Counted from the first letter of the stretch, positions 1 to 13,955 are shown. The stretch: DNA of 63,656 nt from Halomonas rhizosphaerae (GCF_030010555.1 NZ_JASCQP010000020.1:1-63656), one strand, 5' to 3'. The notes: a model not told the origin generated them from the letters alone. A program made the numbers and translations.

Positions 1-51
1 TCGATCAGGTAATTCATTGTGGACACTTGCCGGGTGCCGGGACTGGTCGTT
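1..51 (-). other. start of 16S-23S internal transcribed spacer (partial)
   Basis: This is sequence just downstream of the 16S 3' end in the direction of transcription; the spacer runs off the window, so any spacer tRNAs and the 23S gene are not visible. On the plus strand it reads almost the same as the minus-strand 16S leader at 1691-1741, so in the transcript the two segments are complementary and should form the long stem that loops out pre-16S RNA for RNase III cleavage. Confidence 0.8.
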
Positions 52-1587
<1,536 letters not shown>

Positions 1588-1904
1588 AAAGTCTGATAGT
1601 TCCTAAGGTGGAACCAAACCTGGCTCAAGGTTCAAACGTTCTCAAAAAGACCCGAAGGTCCTTGACGAGTCGCTTGCCTTGAATGTTTCAGTGACTGGTC
1701 ACCGACATCCCGACAAGCGCCCACATGAATTACCTGATCGATTGTTAAAGAGCATCTCGCTTTGGTCGCGACCCAAAGGCCGTTGCGACGCCGCTGCAAG
1801 GAAGCGAAATTCTACCGATTCGACCGCTGCTGTCAAGCCCTGCTCGGAGACCCTGAAGCAGCGACTTCCGATCATCCGAGCCGGCGACTGGCCGGTCGGT
1901 GTGG
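1588..1904 (-). other. rrn operon leader RNA with boxA and processing-stem arm
   Basis: This is the untranslated leader between the rrn promoter and mature 16S. It holds a boxA antitermination element, TGCTCTTTAACAAT, at 1754-1741 on the minus strand, which in enterobacteria recruits NusB/S10. The segment 1691-1741 is the 5' arm of the pre-16S processing stem and matches the reverse complement of the spacer at 1-51 with few mismatches. The open frames that can be drawn through this region lack ribosome binding sites and family resemblance and are treated as spurious. Confidence 0.8.
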
Positions 1905-1910
1905 CGATGC

Positions 1911-1938
1911 ATTCTACTGCATCTGGCCGTTCTGTCAA
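1911..1938 (-). promoter_or_regulatory. main rrn promoter (sigma-70)
   Basis: On the minus strand TTGACA (1938-1933) is separated by 16 bp from TAGAAT (1916-1911), followed by a GC-rich discriminator (GCATCGCCAC). A 16-bp spacer and GC-rich discriminator are typical of stringently controlled rRNA promoters. A/T-rich tracts just upstream (about 1940-1985) could act as an UP element. The expected start is near 1904. Confidence 0.75.
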
Positions 1939-2041
1939 TCTCGTTTTTCTCGAGAGGGCTTCGAAAAACCCAAACAGAAACAACCACTTGTGCCAATCAT
2001 TACCGCCTGCAACGTGTGCCCGTCGCCGGCAGCGGATGCGT

Positions 2042-2070
2042 ACTTTACGATCTGACGCCGGAACACGCAA
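2042..2070 (-). promoter_or_regulatory. possible second, upstream rrn promoter
   Basis: On the minus strand TTGCGT (2070-2065) lies 17 bp from TAAAGT (2047-2042). The match is moderate, but the position about 130 bp upstream of the main promoter fits the tandem P1/P2 arrangement of many rrn operons. The remaining stretch 2071-2231 up to the prpD stop shows no gene and no clean intrinsic terminator. Confidence 0.35.
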
Positions 2071-2231
2071 CCCCCGTGCGTCAAAAAATATAGCCCAGTA
2101 TTCACAGCCGCGCCATGCCGCTCGCCGGCGTGTTTCCCACGGGCCCAGGGACGTGCCCGAGGACAGTGGCCCTACCCGTGAGAACACTGCCTGCCGCGCG
2201 GCGACAGGACGGCGACGGGACACGCGGACGC

Positions 2232-3713
2232 TCAGATCACGAAGAGGTCGACGAAGCGGTTCACCGGGGTGCGCTCCAGGCGTGCCTGCTCCTCGCACAG
2301 CGCCATGATCGTCTCGCATCGGCCTGCCGGGAAACGGGTCGCCAGGTTGCGCCGGAACTTGTCGACCAGCAGCGGAATCCCCTCCGCCCGACGACGACGG
2401 TGGCCCACCGGGTATTCGACCTCGACCTTCTCGGTGGCACTGCCGTCCTTGAAGAAGACCTGGATGGCATTGGCGATGGAGCGTTTCTCGGGGTCGTAGT
2501 AGTCCCTCGAGTAGGCCTCATCCTCGACCACCTGCATCTTGCCGCGCAACGCATCGATGCGCGGGTTCGCCTCGTGGAACTCGTCCTCGTAGTGCTCGGC
2601 GGTCAGGCTGCCGAAGATCAGCGGCACGGCGGTCATGTACTGCAGGCAGTGGTCGCGATCCGCCGGATTGGCCAGATCCCCCTCCTTGGAAATGATGCGT
2701 ATTGCCGAGTCGTGGGTGGTCAACTCGATGCGGTCGATCTCGTCCAGACGATCCTTGACCTGGGGGTGCAGGGTGACGGCGGCCTCGCAGGCCGTCTGGG
2801 CGTGGAACTCGGCCGGGAAGGAGATCTTGAAGAGGATGTTCTCCATCACGTAGCTACCGAACTCGCGCTGGAAAGAGAACGTGCGCTCCGCTTCCGGCTT
2901 CAGGGCCAGATCCCGGTTGGTATGGCTGAAGAGGATGTCGTAGAACCCCCACTGCGGGGCGGAGAGCACCCCGGGGATGCCCATCTCGCCACGCATGGCG
3001 ATATCGGCCAGGCGCACCGCGCGTGACGTGGCATCCCCGGCGGCCCAGCTCTTGCGAGAGCCGGCATTGGGGGCATGACGGTAGGTACGCAGGCTCTGGC
3101 CGTCGACCCAGGCGTGGGAAAGCGCCGAGAGCAACTGCTCGCGATCGGCCCCCATCAATTTGGCCACCACGGCGGTCGAGGCCACCTTGACCAGCACCAC
3201 GTGATCGAGGCCCACGCGGTTGAAGGAGTTGTCCAGCGCCATGACGCCCTGGATCTCATGGGCCATGACCATGGCTTCCAGCACCTCGCGCATGGCCAGC
3301 GGCGAATCCCCCTGGGCGAGCCGCTTCTGGGAGAGGTGGTCGGCGATCGCCAGGATCCCCCCCAGGTTGTCGGAGGGGTGCCCCCACTCGGCGGCCAGCC
3401 AGGTATCGTTGTAGTCGAGCCAGCGGATGATGGCCCCGATGTCCCAGGCCGCCTTGACGGGATCCAGTCGGAACGAGGTCCCCGGTACGCGGGCGCCGTG
3501 GGGCACCACGGTACCCTCGACCAGCGGCCCGAGGTGCTTGGTGCACTCCGGGAAGCGCAGCGCCAGCAGGCCGCACCCCATGGTATCCATCAGGCAATGG
3601 CGGGCGGTGTCCAGCGCTTCGCTGCTCTCGATCGTGAAGCCGAGGACATAGTCGGCGATCTTCTGCAGTTCGACGTCATAGTCCGGCCGCACGTTGGCTT
3701 CCACGGTACTCAT
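2232..3713 (-). CDS. prpD: 2-methylcitrate dehydratase PrpD
   Basis: This 493-residue protein belongs to the MmgE/PrpD family. PrpD dehydrates 2-methylcitrate to 2-methyl-cis-aconitate in the cytosolic methylcitrate cycle. The family signature [18 protein letters not shown] is at about residues 99-116, in the all-helical N-terminal domain (roughly 1-290); a smaller C-terminal domain follows. The ATG is preceded by AAGGAGAAGGGC, a strong Shine-Dalgarno. It is the last gene of the prp operon, 123 bp after prpF. The operon also encodes the AcnD/PrpF pair, which gives a second, iron-sulfur route over the same substrate. In such operons PrpD is often retained, and its exact share of the reaction is not settled from sequence. 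Confidence 0.93.
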   Translation of the reverse strand: MSTVEANVRPDYDVELQKIADYVLGFTIESSEALDTARHCLMDTMGCGLLALRFPECTKHLGPLVEGTVVPHGARVPGTSFRLDPVKAAWDIGAIIRWLDYNDTWLAAEWGHPSDNLGGILAIADHLSQKRLAQGDSPLAMREVLEAMVMAHEIQGVMALDNSFNRVGLDHVVLVKVASTAVVAKLMGADREQLLSALSHAWVDGQSLRTYRHAPNAGSRKSWAAGDATSRAVRLADIAMRGEMGIPGVLSAPQWGFYDILFSHTNRDLALKPEAERTFSFQREFGSYVMENILFKISFPAEFHAQTACEAAVTLHPQVKDRLDEIDRIELTTHDSAIRIISKEGDLANPADRDHCLQYMTAVPLIFGSLTAEHYEDEFHEANPRIDALRGKMQVVEDEAYSRDYYDPEKRSIANAIQVFFKDGSATEKVEVEYPVGHRRRRAEGIPLLVDKFRRNLATRFPAGRCETIMALCEEQARLERTPVNRFVDLFVI

Positions 3714-3772
3714 GCCCTTCTCCTTTTGCCTTGTCGAGCAAACGCCTTCGATGCGTGTCCTTCACTATAGAA

Positions 3773-3802
3773 GACGCCCCGAGTCCTGGGACCCGGGGCG
3801 CC
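3773..3802 (-). promoter_or_regulatory. prpF-prpD intercistronic hairpin
   Basis: In the minus-strand transcript the segment folds into a near-perfect inverted repeat (GGCGCCCCGGGUCC pairing with GGACUCGGGGCGUC, two G-U pairs). It is followed by UCUUCU rather than a clean U-run. It sits in the 123-bp gap between prpF and prpD and could act as a partial terminator or an mRNA-stabilising or processing structure that sets prpD expression apart from the upstream genes. On the plus strand it is followed by TTTT, but no plus-strand gene ends there. Confidence 0.5.
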
Positions 3803-3836
3803 TTTTCCATCAGCAGGACCATGCACCAGGCAGGCC

Positions 3837-5011
3837 CTAGAAACTGTCGCCGGGAATGCGGACCCAGCCCTCCATCAGCACTCGGGCGCTGCGGCTCATC
3901 ACCGCCTGGTCGATCACCCAGCGGCCGTCCACCAGGCTGGCCTCGGCGCCGACCCGCAGGGTGCCGGAGGGGTGACCGAAGGTCACCGCATTGCGCTTGC
4001 CACCACCGGCGGCCAGGTTGACCAGGGTGCCCTCGATGGCGGCCGCCGAGGCGATGGCCACCGCCGCGGTGCCCATCATGGCGTGGTGCAGCTTGCCCAT
4101 GGAGAGCGCCCTCACCACCAGGTCGACCTCCTCGGACTTGACCTGCCTGCCGCTGGAGGCGAGGTAGTCGGCCGGCGACGCCACGAAGGCCACCTTGGGG
4201 GTATGCTGGCGGGCCGCGGCCTCGCTGACGTCGGCGATCAGCCCCATCTTCACCGCCCCGTGGGCGCGGATGGTCTCGAACATCTCCAGCGCCCTGGCGT
4301 CGCCGTTGATCGCCTCCTGCAGCTCGGTGCCGGTATAGCCGAGTTCGGTGGCATTCAGGAAGACGGTGGGAATGCCGGCGTTGATCAGGGTCGCCTTTAG
4401 GGTGCCCACGCCCGGCACCTCCAGGTCATCCACCAAGTTGCCGGTGGGGAAGATGGCGCCCTCGCCGTCCGCCGGGTCCTTGAAGGCCACCGGCACTTCG
4501 GCGGCCGGGAAGGTCACCCCGTCCAGCTCGAAGTCACCGGTCTCCTGCACCTCGCCGTCGCTGATCGGCACCCGGGAGACGATGGTCTTGCCGATATTGG
4601 CCTGCCAGATGCGCACCTCGGCCTCGCCGTTCTCCGGGATGCGCGCCGGGTCCACCAGGCCATTGCTGATCGCGAAAGGCCCCACCGCCGCGGAGAGGTT
4701 GCCGCAGTTGCCGCTCCAGTCAACGAAGGCCTTGTCGATGGAGACCTGGCCGAACAGGTAGTCCACGTCGTGGTCGGGACTCTCGCTCCGGCTCAGGATC
4801 ACCGTCTTGCTGGTGCTGGAGGTGGCACCGCCCATGCCATCGATCTGCTTCTGGTAGGGGTCGGGACTGCCGATCACCCGCATCAGCAGGCGATCACGGG
4901 CCTCGCCGGGTAGCCGCGCGGCCTCCGGCAGGTCGGTGAGCTTGAAGAAGACGCCCTTGCTGGTGCCGCCACGCATATAGGTGGCGGGAATCCTGATCTG
5001 GGGTAGCCGAC

Positions 5012-5015
<4 letters not shown>
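3837..5015 (-). CDS. prpF: PrpF, AcnD-accessory aconitate isomerase
   Basis: This 392-residue protein is of the PrpF family (diaminopimelate-epimerase-like fold). PrpF is required with AcnD for the methylcitrate dehydratase/hydratase step and is understood to isomerise the 2-methylaconitate produced by AcnD. The N-terminus IPATYMRGGTSKGVFF at about residues 9-24 is a clear family signature. Its ATG overlaps the acnD stop by four bases (ATGA), so the two genes are translationally coupled, matching their joint function. Length and order (acnD-prpF) are as in other AcnD-type operons. Confidence 0.95.
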
Positions 5016-7627
<2,612 letters not shown>

Positions 7628-7726
7628 GGCGTCGGACGGAGCCTCGTTGGCATCAGGGCGCGGGGTGGTGGAGAGAGGCGGTAGAAGGCGACCTCGCATG
7701 GGCCGCCTTGCCGCGGACGCGCGGAA

Positions 7727-8854
7727 TCAGTCGCGCTGCCCGATCGGCACCCACTCGCTCTTCTCCGGACCGACGTAGTCGGCGCTCGGACGGATGATAC
7801 GGTTGTTGGCGCGCTGCTCGAAGACATGGGCACACCAGCCGCTGACCCGCGAACAGACGAAGATCGGAGTGAACAGCTTGGTGGGAATGTCCATGAAGTA
7901 GTAGGCGCTGGCGTGGAAGAAGTCGGCGTTGCAGAACAGCTTCTTCTCGCGCCACATCACTTCCTCGACGCGCTCGGAGACCGGGTAGAGCACGCTGTCG
8001 CCCACGTCCTCGGCCAGCTGCTTCGACCAGTGCTTGATGATGGCATTACGCGGATCGGACTCGCGGTAGATCGCGTGGCCGAAGCCCATGATCTTGTCCT
8101 TGCGCTCGAGCATGCCGAGGATCTCGCGCTCGGCCTCCTCCGGCGACTGCCAGTCCTCGATCATCGCCATGGCCGCCTCGTTGGCACCGCCATGCAGGGG
8201 ACCGCGCAGCGAGCCGATGGCGCCGGTCACGCAGGAGTGCATGTCGGAGAGGGTCGAGGCGCAGACGCGAGCCGTGAAGGTCGAGGCGTTGAACTCGTGC
8301 TCGGCATAGAGGATGAGCGAGACGTTCATCACCCGGGCATGCAGTTCGGAGGCCGGCTCGTCGCGAAGCAGGTGCAGGAAGTGCCCGCCGACCGACTCGT
8401 CATCGGTCTCGGTCTTGATGCGCACGCCATCGTGGCTGAAACGATACCAGTAGCAGATGATCGACGGCAGCACGGCCAGCAGGCGGTCGGAGACGTCCTG
8501 CTGCTCATCGAAGCTCTCCTCGGTTTCCAGGTTGCCCAGCATGGAGGCGCCGGTACGCATCACGTCCATGGGATGGGCGTCCCTGGGGATCTGCTCGAGG
8601 ACGGTCTTGAGCGCGTCGGGCAGGCCACGCAGGCCCTTGAGCTTGGTGATGTAGGCATCGAGCTCGGCCTGGTTGGGTAACTTGCCCTTGAGCAGCAGGT
8701 AGGCCACTTCCTCGAAGCGCGCCTTCTCGGCCAGTTCCTTGACGTCGAAGCCGCGATAGGTGAGGCCCGAGCCGGTCTTGCCGACGGTGCACAGGGCCGT
8801 GGTCCCGGCACTCTGGCCGCGCAGGCCGCTGCTGCTGACGGGTTTGTCTGCCAT
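7727..8854 (-). CDS. prpC: 2-methylcitrate synthase
   Basis: This 375-residue citrate-synthase-family enzyme condenses propionyl-CoA with oxaloacetate to 2-methylcitrate. The catalytic residues are in place: His in HGGANEA (about H221), His in GFGHAIYRESDPR (about H260) and Asp in CNADFFHA (about D311). The length and the absence of the longer N-terminal domain of type II GltA fit PrpC. AAGGAGACACCAC precedes the ATG. It lies between prpB (50 bp upstream) and acnD (99 bp downstream) on the same strand. Confidence 0.95.
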   Translation of the reverse strand: MADKPVSSSGLRGQSAGTTALCTVGKTGSGLTYRGFDVKELAEKARFEEVAYLLLKGKLPNQAELDAYITKLKGLRGLPDALKTVLEQIPRDAHPMDVMRTGASMLGNLETEESFDEQQDVSDRLLAVLPSIICYWYRFSHDGVRIKTETDDESVGGHFLHLLRDEPASELHARVMNVSLILYAEHEFNASTFTARVCASTLSDMHSCVTGAIGSLRGPLHGGANEAAMAMIEDWQSPEEAEREILGMLERKDKIMGFGHAIYRESDPRNAIIKHWSKQLAEDVGDSVLYPVSERVEEVMWREKKLFCNADFFHASAYYFMDIPTKLFTPIFVCSRVSGWCAHVFEQRANNRIIRPSADYVGPEKSEWVPIGQRD

Positions 8855-8904
8855 GTGGTGTCTCCTTGTGAGTCGGTTCTTGTCGGATTGACGGGCGGGC
8901 AGCG

Positions 8905-9795
8905 TTACGCCTCGCCGCCCTTCTCCGCGAACAGCGCGTCGAGCTTGCGCTCGAAGTCGTGATAGTTGAGGAAGTCGTAGAGCTCGTCGCGGGTCTGCAT
9001 CAGCTCCACCACGTCCTTCTGGTGGCCCTTGTCGTGGATGCTCTGGTAGACCTTGAGTGCCGCCGCGTTCATGGCGCGGAAGGCGGACAGCGGGTAAAGC
9101 ACCATGCGGCAGCCCACCTCGCCCAGCTCCTGCTGGGTGAACAGCGGCGTGGCACCGAACTCGGTGATGTTGGCAAGTATCGGCGCGTCGACGCGCTCGC
9201 AGAACGCCTGGTAGTCATCCAGAGTGTGCACGGCCTCGGCGAAGATGGCATCGGCACCGGCGTCGATGCAGGCGTTGGCCCGCTCGATGGCGGCATCCAG
9301 GCCGTCCTTCTGGAAGGCATCGGTACGCGCGATCAGGTAGAAGTCCGGGTCGAGGCGCGAATCCGCGGCGGCCTTGACGCGGTCGACCATCTCTTCCTGG
9401 GAGACGATCGCCTTGTTGGGGCGATGCCCGCAGCGCTTCTGGGCCACCTGGTCCTCGAGGTGGACGGCGGCCACGCCGGCGCGCTGCATCTCCTTGACGG
9501 TGCGGGCGATGTTGAAGGCGCCGCCCCAGCCGGTGTCGATGTCCACCAGCAACGGCACCTCGGTGGCACCGCAGATGCGGTGGGCATCCTCGACCACATC
9601 GTTCATGGTGGTCATGCCGAGATCCGGCAGGCCGAAGGAGGCATTGGCCACGCCGCCACCGGAGAGGTAGATGGCCTGGTGGCCTACGCGCTCGGCCATC
9701 ATGGCGGTGTAGGCGTTGATGGTGCCGACGATAGGCAGCGGGCGGTGGGCCTCGAGGGCGGCGCGGAAGCGCGCACCAGGGGTCTGCTGAGTCAT
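8905..9795 (-). CDS. prpB: 2-methylisocitrate lyase
   Basis: This 296-residue member of the isocitrate lyase/PEP mutase superfamily cleaves 2-methylisocitrate to pyruvate and succinate, the last step of the methylcitrate cycle. The catalytic KRCGH motif is at residues 120-124 and the Mg2+-binding DID at about 85-87. The frame continues upstream into the regulator gene, but the ATG at 9795 has AGGAGA eight bases before it and gives the usual N-terminus, so it is chosen. It is the first enzyme gene of the operon, 31 bp after the GntR gene. Confidence 0.95.
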   Translation of the reverse strand: MTQQTPGARFRAALEAHRPLPIVGTINAYTAMMAERVGHQAIYLSGGGVANASFGLPDLGMTTMNDVVEDAHRICGATEVPLLVDIDTGWGGAFNIARTVKEMQRAGVAAVHLEDQVAQKRCGHRPNKAIVSQEEMVDRVKAAADSRLDPDFYLIARTDAFQKDGLDAAIERANACIDAGADAIFAEAVHTLDDYQAFCERVDAPILANITEFGATPLFTQQELGEVGCRMVLYPLSAFRAMNAAALKVYQSIHDKGHQKDVVELMQTRDELYDFLNYHDFERKLDALFAEKGGEA

Positions 9796-9826
9796 GCTGG
9801 ATCTCCTAATGTTGGCCGGGTCGGCC

Positions 9827-10540
9827 TCAGGTGGTCGCCTCGGCTTCCTGCTTGAGCGTCGCGGCGTAGCGGTCGGCCACATTGGCCCGGGATGCGCTGA
9901 CGTGGCGGCGCATCAGCAGCTCCGCCAGCTCGGCGTCGCCGGCCTCGATGGCATCGACAATGCGGTGGTGTTCGACGAAGGCGCGCTGGGGACGCGTGCC
10001 GCTGGCACTGAACTGGGTACGGTAGAGCCGCACCAGATAATAGAGGTCATCGCAGAGCATGCCCGTCAGCATCTTGTTGTGGCTGCCCTGGACGATGCGG
10101 AAGTGGAAGTCCAGGTCACCCTCGCGCTGATAGTAGGCCTCGCCGCGGCGCAGGTCGGCCTGACGCTCGTGCATGGCCAGCACCTCACGCAGCCCGGCGA
10201 TCTCCTTGGGCGTCATGTGCTCGGCAGCGAGCCGGGCGGCCATGCTTTCCAGGGCCTCGCGCACGTCGAAGAGCTCGAGCAGCTCCTTCATGGAGAGCTT
10301 GACCACCCGAGCCCCGACATGGGGCACCCGTTGGATCAGGCGGTGCGCTTCGAGGCGGCGCATGGCCTCCCTGAGCGGCCCACGGGAGATCCCGTAGGTC
10401 CGGGACAATCCCGGCTCGGTGATCTTGCTGCCCGGTGCCAGCTCTCCCCTGACGATGGCATCCTGCAGCTGCTGAAAGACCCGTTCCGCCAGGGTGCGGA
10501 CTTCGGGGTTCGTGACCTGTTCCGGCGCGACTGAGTTCAT
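9827..10540 (-). CDS. GntR-family (FCD) regulator of the propionate operon
   Basis: This 237-residue transcription factor has an N-terminal winged helix-turn-helix (about residues 14-75, including [20 protein letters not shown]) and a C-terminal all-helical FCD ligand-binding domain. It is first in the prp operon and probably represses it in response to a pathway intermediate, as inferred for GntR genes in acnD-type clusters of Pseudomonas and relatives; the enterobacterial PrpR is a different, sigma-54-type protein. A TTG five codons upstream (10555) is possible, but it lies inside a TTGTCGACAA palindrome, so the ATG at 10540 is preferred. No clear Shine-Dalgarno precedes it. Confidence 0.88.
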   Translation of the reverse strand: MNSVAPEQVTNPEVRTLAERVFQQLQDAIVRGELAPGSKITEPGLSRTYGISRGPLREAMRRLEAHRLIQRVPHVGARVVKLSMKELLELFDVREALESMAARLAAEHMTPKEIAGLREVLAMHERQADLRRGEAYYQREGDLDFHFRIVQGSHNKMLTGMLCDDLYYLVRLYRTQFSASGTRPQRAFVEHHRIVDAIEAGDAELAELLMRRHVSASRANVADRYAATLKQEAEATT

Positions 10541-10544
10541 GGCA

Positions 10545-10556
10545 ATTGTCGACAAT
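10545..10556. promoter_or_regulatory. operator O1 (ATTGTCGACAAT) ahead of the GntR gene
   Basis: This is a perfect 12-bp palindrome four bases upstream of the chosen regulator start codon and downstream of the predicted prp promoter. A repressor bound here would block early elongation or translation start, so autoregulation is likely. Related palindromes recur at 10632, 10662 and 10699. Confidence 0.65.
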
Positions 10557-10570
10557 CGAGTGATGGACGA

Positions 10571-10599
10571 ACTTTAGACACTGCCTCCCCCGTGGTCAA
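10571..10599 (-). promoter_or_regulatory. promoter of the GntR-prpBC-acnD-prpFD operon
   Basis: On the minus strand TTGACC (10599-10594) is separated by exactly 17 bp from TAAAGT (10576-10571). The start would fall near 10564, only about 25 nt from the regulator ATG and with operator O1 in the transcribed leader. Confidence 0.65.
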
Positions 10600-10631
10600 C
10601 AGGCCGGCAGGGCAGAAGGGCTTAACCTTTG

Positions 10632-10710
10632 GTTGTAGACAACTCGTGGTCCACCTCCATCAATGTCGACAATAATCGCGCGAGGGATGGAGCGGTAGCA
10701 TGTCGACAGG
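10632..10710. promoter_or_regulatory. operator-like palindromes O2-O4 between prp and pabB
   Basis: Three further relatives of the O1 palindrome are present: GTTGTAGACAAC (10632-10643), AATGTCGACAAT (10662-10673) and the weaker CATGTCGACAGG (10699-10710). Centre spacings are 30 and 37 bp, close to whole helical turns. They lie upstream of the prp promoter and also upstream of the pabB promoter, so the regulator could loop between sites or affect both directions. The binding protein is inferred, not shown. Confidence 0.5.
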
Positions 10711-10724
10711 GGATGTCGGCGGGA

Positions 10725-10753
10725 GGGACAAGTCGGCTCTCGACGCCTAGAAT
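10725..10753 (+). promoter_or_regulatory. probable pabB promoter
   Basis: GGGACA (10725-10730) and TAGAAT (10748-10753) are 17 bp apart, with the start expected near 10760, about 22 nt before the pabB ATG. The -35 matches 4 of 6 bases and the -10 matches 5 of 6. Confidence 0.45.
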
Positions 10754-10781
10754 GGGACGCCTGTTCCGGGAAGACGCCGTG

Positions 10782-12173
10782 ATGACACCACCGATCGAGA
10801 TCACACCCCTGCCCTACCACGAGGATCCGCTGGGCTACTTCGCGTCCCTGCGCGACAGGCCCGGTGCCGTGCTGCTGGACAGCGGTCGTCCGACGGCGCC
10901 GGGTGGCCGCTACGACATCCTCAGCTGCGACCCCCTCGAACTGCTCGAGGTCGACGCTGCGGGCCATGTCCATGGCGACCCGGCGCTGGCGGGGCTCTCC
11001 CCCTTCGCCGCCCAGCAGGCGCTGCTCGACCGTCTGCCCGACAAGGTGCCGGACAGCCGGCTGCCGTTTCTCGGCGGCCTGATCGGCTACTGGAGCTATG
11101 ACCTCGGACGGCGGCTCGAGCCGGTGGGCGGACAGGCCCGGCAGGCGGTCAGGCTGCCGGCCAGCCGGGTAGGTCTCTATGACTGGGCACTGATCCAGGA
11201 CCATGACTGCCGGCAGAGCTGGCTGGTGGGCAGCGCCTCACGACGCCGCCAGGTGCTCGAGTGGCTGGAGGGTACGACGCGTCCGGCAGCGGATTTCCGC
11301 CTCACCGCGCCCTTCGCCGCCGAGCTCAGTCGCGATGATTACCTGGCACGCTTCGCCACCGTGCAGGACTACATCCGCGCCGGCGACTGCTACCAGATCA
11401 ACCTGGCCCAGCGCTTCAGCGCCCCCTTCGAGGGTGACCTCTGGGCGGCTTACTGTCGGCTGCGTGACACCACGCCCACTCCCTTCGCCGGCTACCTGGC
11501 CTGGGACGACAAGGCGATCCTCTCGCTCTCTCCGGAACGCTTCCTGCTCTGCCGGGAGGGCCGGGTCGAGACTCGCCCGATCAAGGGCACGCGGCCCCGG
11601 GGCGCGACCCCCGAGGAGGACCGTCGGCTGGCCGGGGAACTGGTCGCGAGTCTCAAGGACCGGGCCGAGAACGTGATGATCACCGACCTGCTCCGCAATG
11701 ACCTGGGGCGGGTCTGCCGGCCCGGCAGCGTGCGGGTACCCCAGCTCTGCGGCCTGGAGAGCTACGCCAACGTGCACCACCTGGTGAGCGTGATCGTCGG
11801 CGAACTGGAGGCAGGCCGTCGGCCCATCGACCTGCTGGCCGCCGCCTTTCCCGGCGGCTCCATCACCGGCGCACCGAAGGTGCGGGCCATGCAGATCATC
11901 GACGAACTGGAGCCCAGCCGTCGCAGCGCCTATTGCGGCAGCCTCGGTTACGTCGATGTGCGCGGTCAGATGGACACCTCCATCGCCATCCGCACCGTGG
12001 TGGCCGAGGGCGGAGCGCTGCACCTGTGGGGCGGAGGCGGCCTGGTCGCCGACTCCCGGGGCGAAGACGAGTACACCGAGACCCTGGACAAGATCCGCCA
12101 CCTGATGCGGGCCCTGATGTCGGCCGGCCCTGATGCTTTATGGAATAAACAAAGGCATCACTTACTTCAATAA
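10782..12173 (+). CDS. pabB: aminodeoxychorismate synthase component I
   Basis: This 463-residue chorismate-binding enzyme makes 4-amino-4-deoxychorismate for folate synthesis, using ammonia from a glutaminase partner. The motif PIKGTRPRG, with the PabB-type lysine at about K268 (anthranilate synthases have Ala), separates it from TrpE. The frame is open upstream to 10629, but the homologous N-terminus begins at MTPPIEITPLPY; a GTG immediately precedes this ATG. No pabA lies nearby; TrpG at 27800-28384 might serve both enzymes, which is an inference. The last dozen codons are unusually A/T-rich and may be a poorly conserved extension. Confidence 0.9.
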   Translation: MTPPIEITPLPYHEDPLGYFASLRDRPGAVLLDSGRPTAPGGRYDILSCDPLELLEVDAAGHVHGDPALAGLSPFAAQQALLDRLPDKVPDSRLPFLGGLIGYWSYDLGRRLEPVGGQARQAVRLPASRVGLYDWALIQDHDCRQSWLVGSASRRRQVLEWLEGTTRPAADFRLTAPFAAELSRDDYLARFATVQDYIRAGDCYQINLAQRFSAPFEGDLWAAYCRLRDTTPTPFAGYLAWDDKAILSLSPERFLLCREGRVETRPIKGTRPRGATPEEDRRLAGELVASLKDRAENVMITDLLRNDLGRVCRPGSVRVPQLCGLESYANVHHLVSVIVGELEAGRRPIDLLAAAFPGGSITGAPKVRAMQIIDELEPSRRSAYCGSLGYVDVRGQMDTSIAIRTVVAEGGALHLWGGGGLVADSRGEDEYTETLDKIRHLMRALMSAGPDALWNKQRHHLLQ

Positions 12174-12240
12174 GGAATAGATATCCAATGAATCGGTATT
12201 GGGGAAGGTCTCGCCGGCTCTGCTAGGGTAGCCCCAGACT
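12150..12240 (+). promoter_or_regulatory. candidate cysH promoter region with A/T-rich activator site
   Basis: The stretch before cysH is much richer in A/T than its surroundings. It holds GGAATAGATATCC-like dyad sequence and a CCAAT...ATTGG inverted repeat, while no good -35 element is visible. That is what a CysB-activated promoter would look like, and cysB itself lies just beyond cysH; direct evidence is lacking. Confidence 0.3.
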
Positions 12241-12266
12241 CAAGATCACCTGCCCGGGAGCCCCGC

Positions 12267-12887
12267 ATGGAGCCACAACTCGACGTCATCAACCGGGAGC
12301 TCGGCAACGACCCCGAGGCCCTGATCCGCTGGGCGCTGGATCAGGGGCAACGGCCGATCTGCACCACCAACTTCCGCCCCTTCGAGGCCGTGATCCTGCA
12401 CATGGTCACGCGCCAGCAGCCGGATATCCCGATCGTGTGGATGGACAGTGGCTACAACACCGACGCCACCTACCGGTTCGCCGACGACCTGATCCAGCGC
12501 CTGGACCTCAACCTGGTGAGCTACCTGCCACGGCGTTCGCGGGCCCATCGTGAGGCACTGGAAGGCCCCGCACCGGGGATCGAGGATCCGCGCCATGCGG
12601 CCTTCACCCGGGAGGTGAAGCTCGAACCCTTCGAGCGCGCCCTGCGGGAGATGGCGCCGGATGTCTGGTTTACCGCCCTGCGTGCCGAGGACACCCCCGA
12701 ACGTGCCCGCATGGCACCGGTGAGCCGCAACGGGGACGGGCTGCTGAAGGTCTCCCCCCTGCTGCACTGGACGGCCCGCGACCTCTATCAGTACCTGCAG
12801 AGCCACGACCTGCCCAACAACTTCGACTACTTCGACCCTACCAAGGTCGAGGAGAAACGCGAGTGCGGCCTGCACCTGCAACACTGA
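12267..12887 (+). CDS. cysH: CysH-like phosphoadenylylsulfate reductase, shortened
   Basis: This 206-residue member of the PAPS/APS reductase family reduces activated sulfate to sulfite with electrons from thioredoxin (trxA is 1.3 kb away). The catalytic cysteine is in the C-terminal KRECGLH (C200). The CC...C pairs that bind the APS-reductase iron-sulfur cluster are absent, so it is of PAPS type. Compared with E. coli CysH (about 244 residues, from memory) it lacks about 20 N-terminal residues and the loop before the KREC motif, where a GDTHTT-like segment is expected. The nucleotide-binding SSSFG region is also changed, to TTNFRP. GGGAG precedes the ATG. It converges on cysB, which supports the sulfur role, but the divergence leaves activity to be shown. 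Confidence 0.8.
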   Translation: MEPQLDVINRELGNDPEALIRWALDQGQRPICTTNFRPFEAVILHMVTRQQPDIPIVWMDSGYNTDATYRFADDLIQRLDLNLVSYLPRRSRAHREALEGPAPGIEDPRHAAFTREVKLEPFERALREMAPDVWFTALRAEDTPERARMAPVSRNGDGLLKVSPLLHWTARDLYQYLQSHDLPNNFDYFDPTKVEEKRECGLHLQH

Positions 12888-12901
12888 TGAGCGCGGTTGG
12901 C

Positions 12902-12925
12902 GTCGCGGGCGAGACCACCCGCGAC
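12902..12925. terminator. hairpin between convergent cysH and cysB
   Basis: GTCGCGGG (12902-12909) pairs perfectly with CCCGCGAC (12918-12925). It lies in the 66-bp gap between the two convergent genes. There is no T-run, so it is a weak or Rho-assisted terminator at best. Confidence 0.4.
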
Positions 12926-12953
12926 AGGCTGGGCCGGGGAAGAGCGCCGCCGC

Positions 12954-13955
<1,002 letters not shown>

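Noticed and set aside
2090..2231. Terminator for the prp operon sought between prpD and the rrn promoter
   Set aside because: Only imperfect dyads are present and the T-run near 2083-2091 is not preceded by a stem, so no terminator is claimed.
1679..2319. Open frames of about 200 codons on both strands upstream of 16S
   Set aside because: The region holds the rrn promoter, boxA and the processing stem. The frames lack ribosome binding sites and any recognisable domain.
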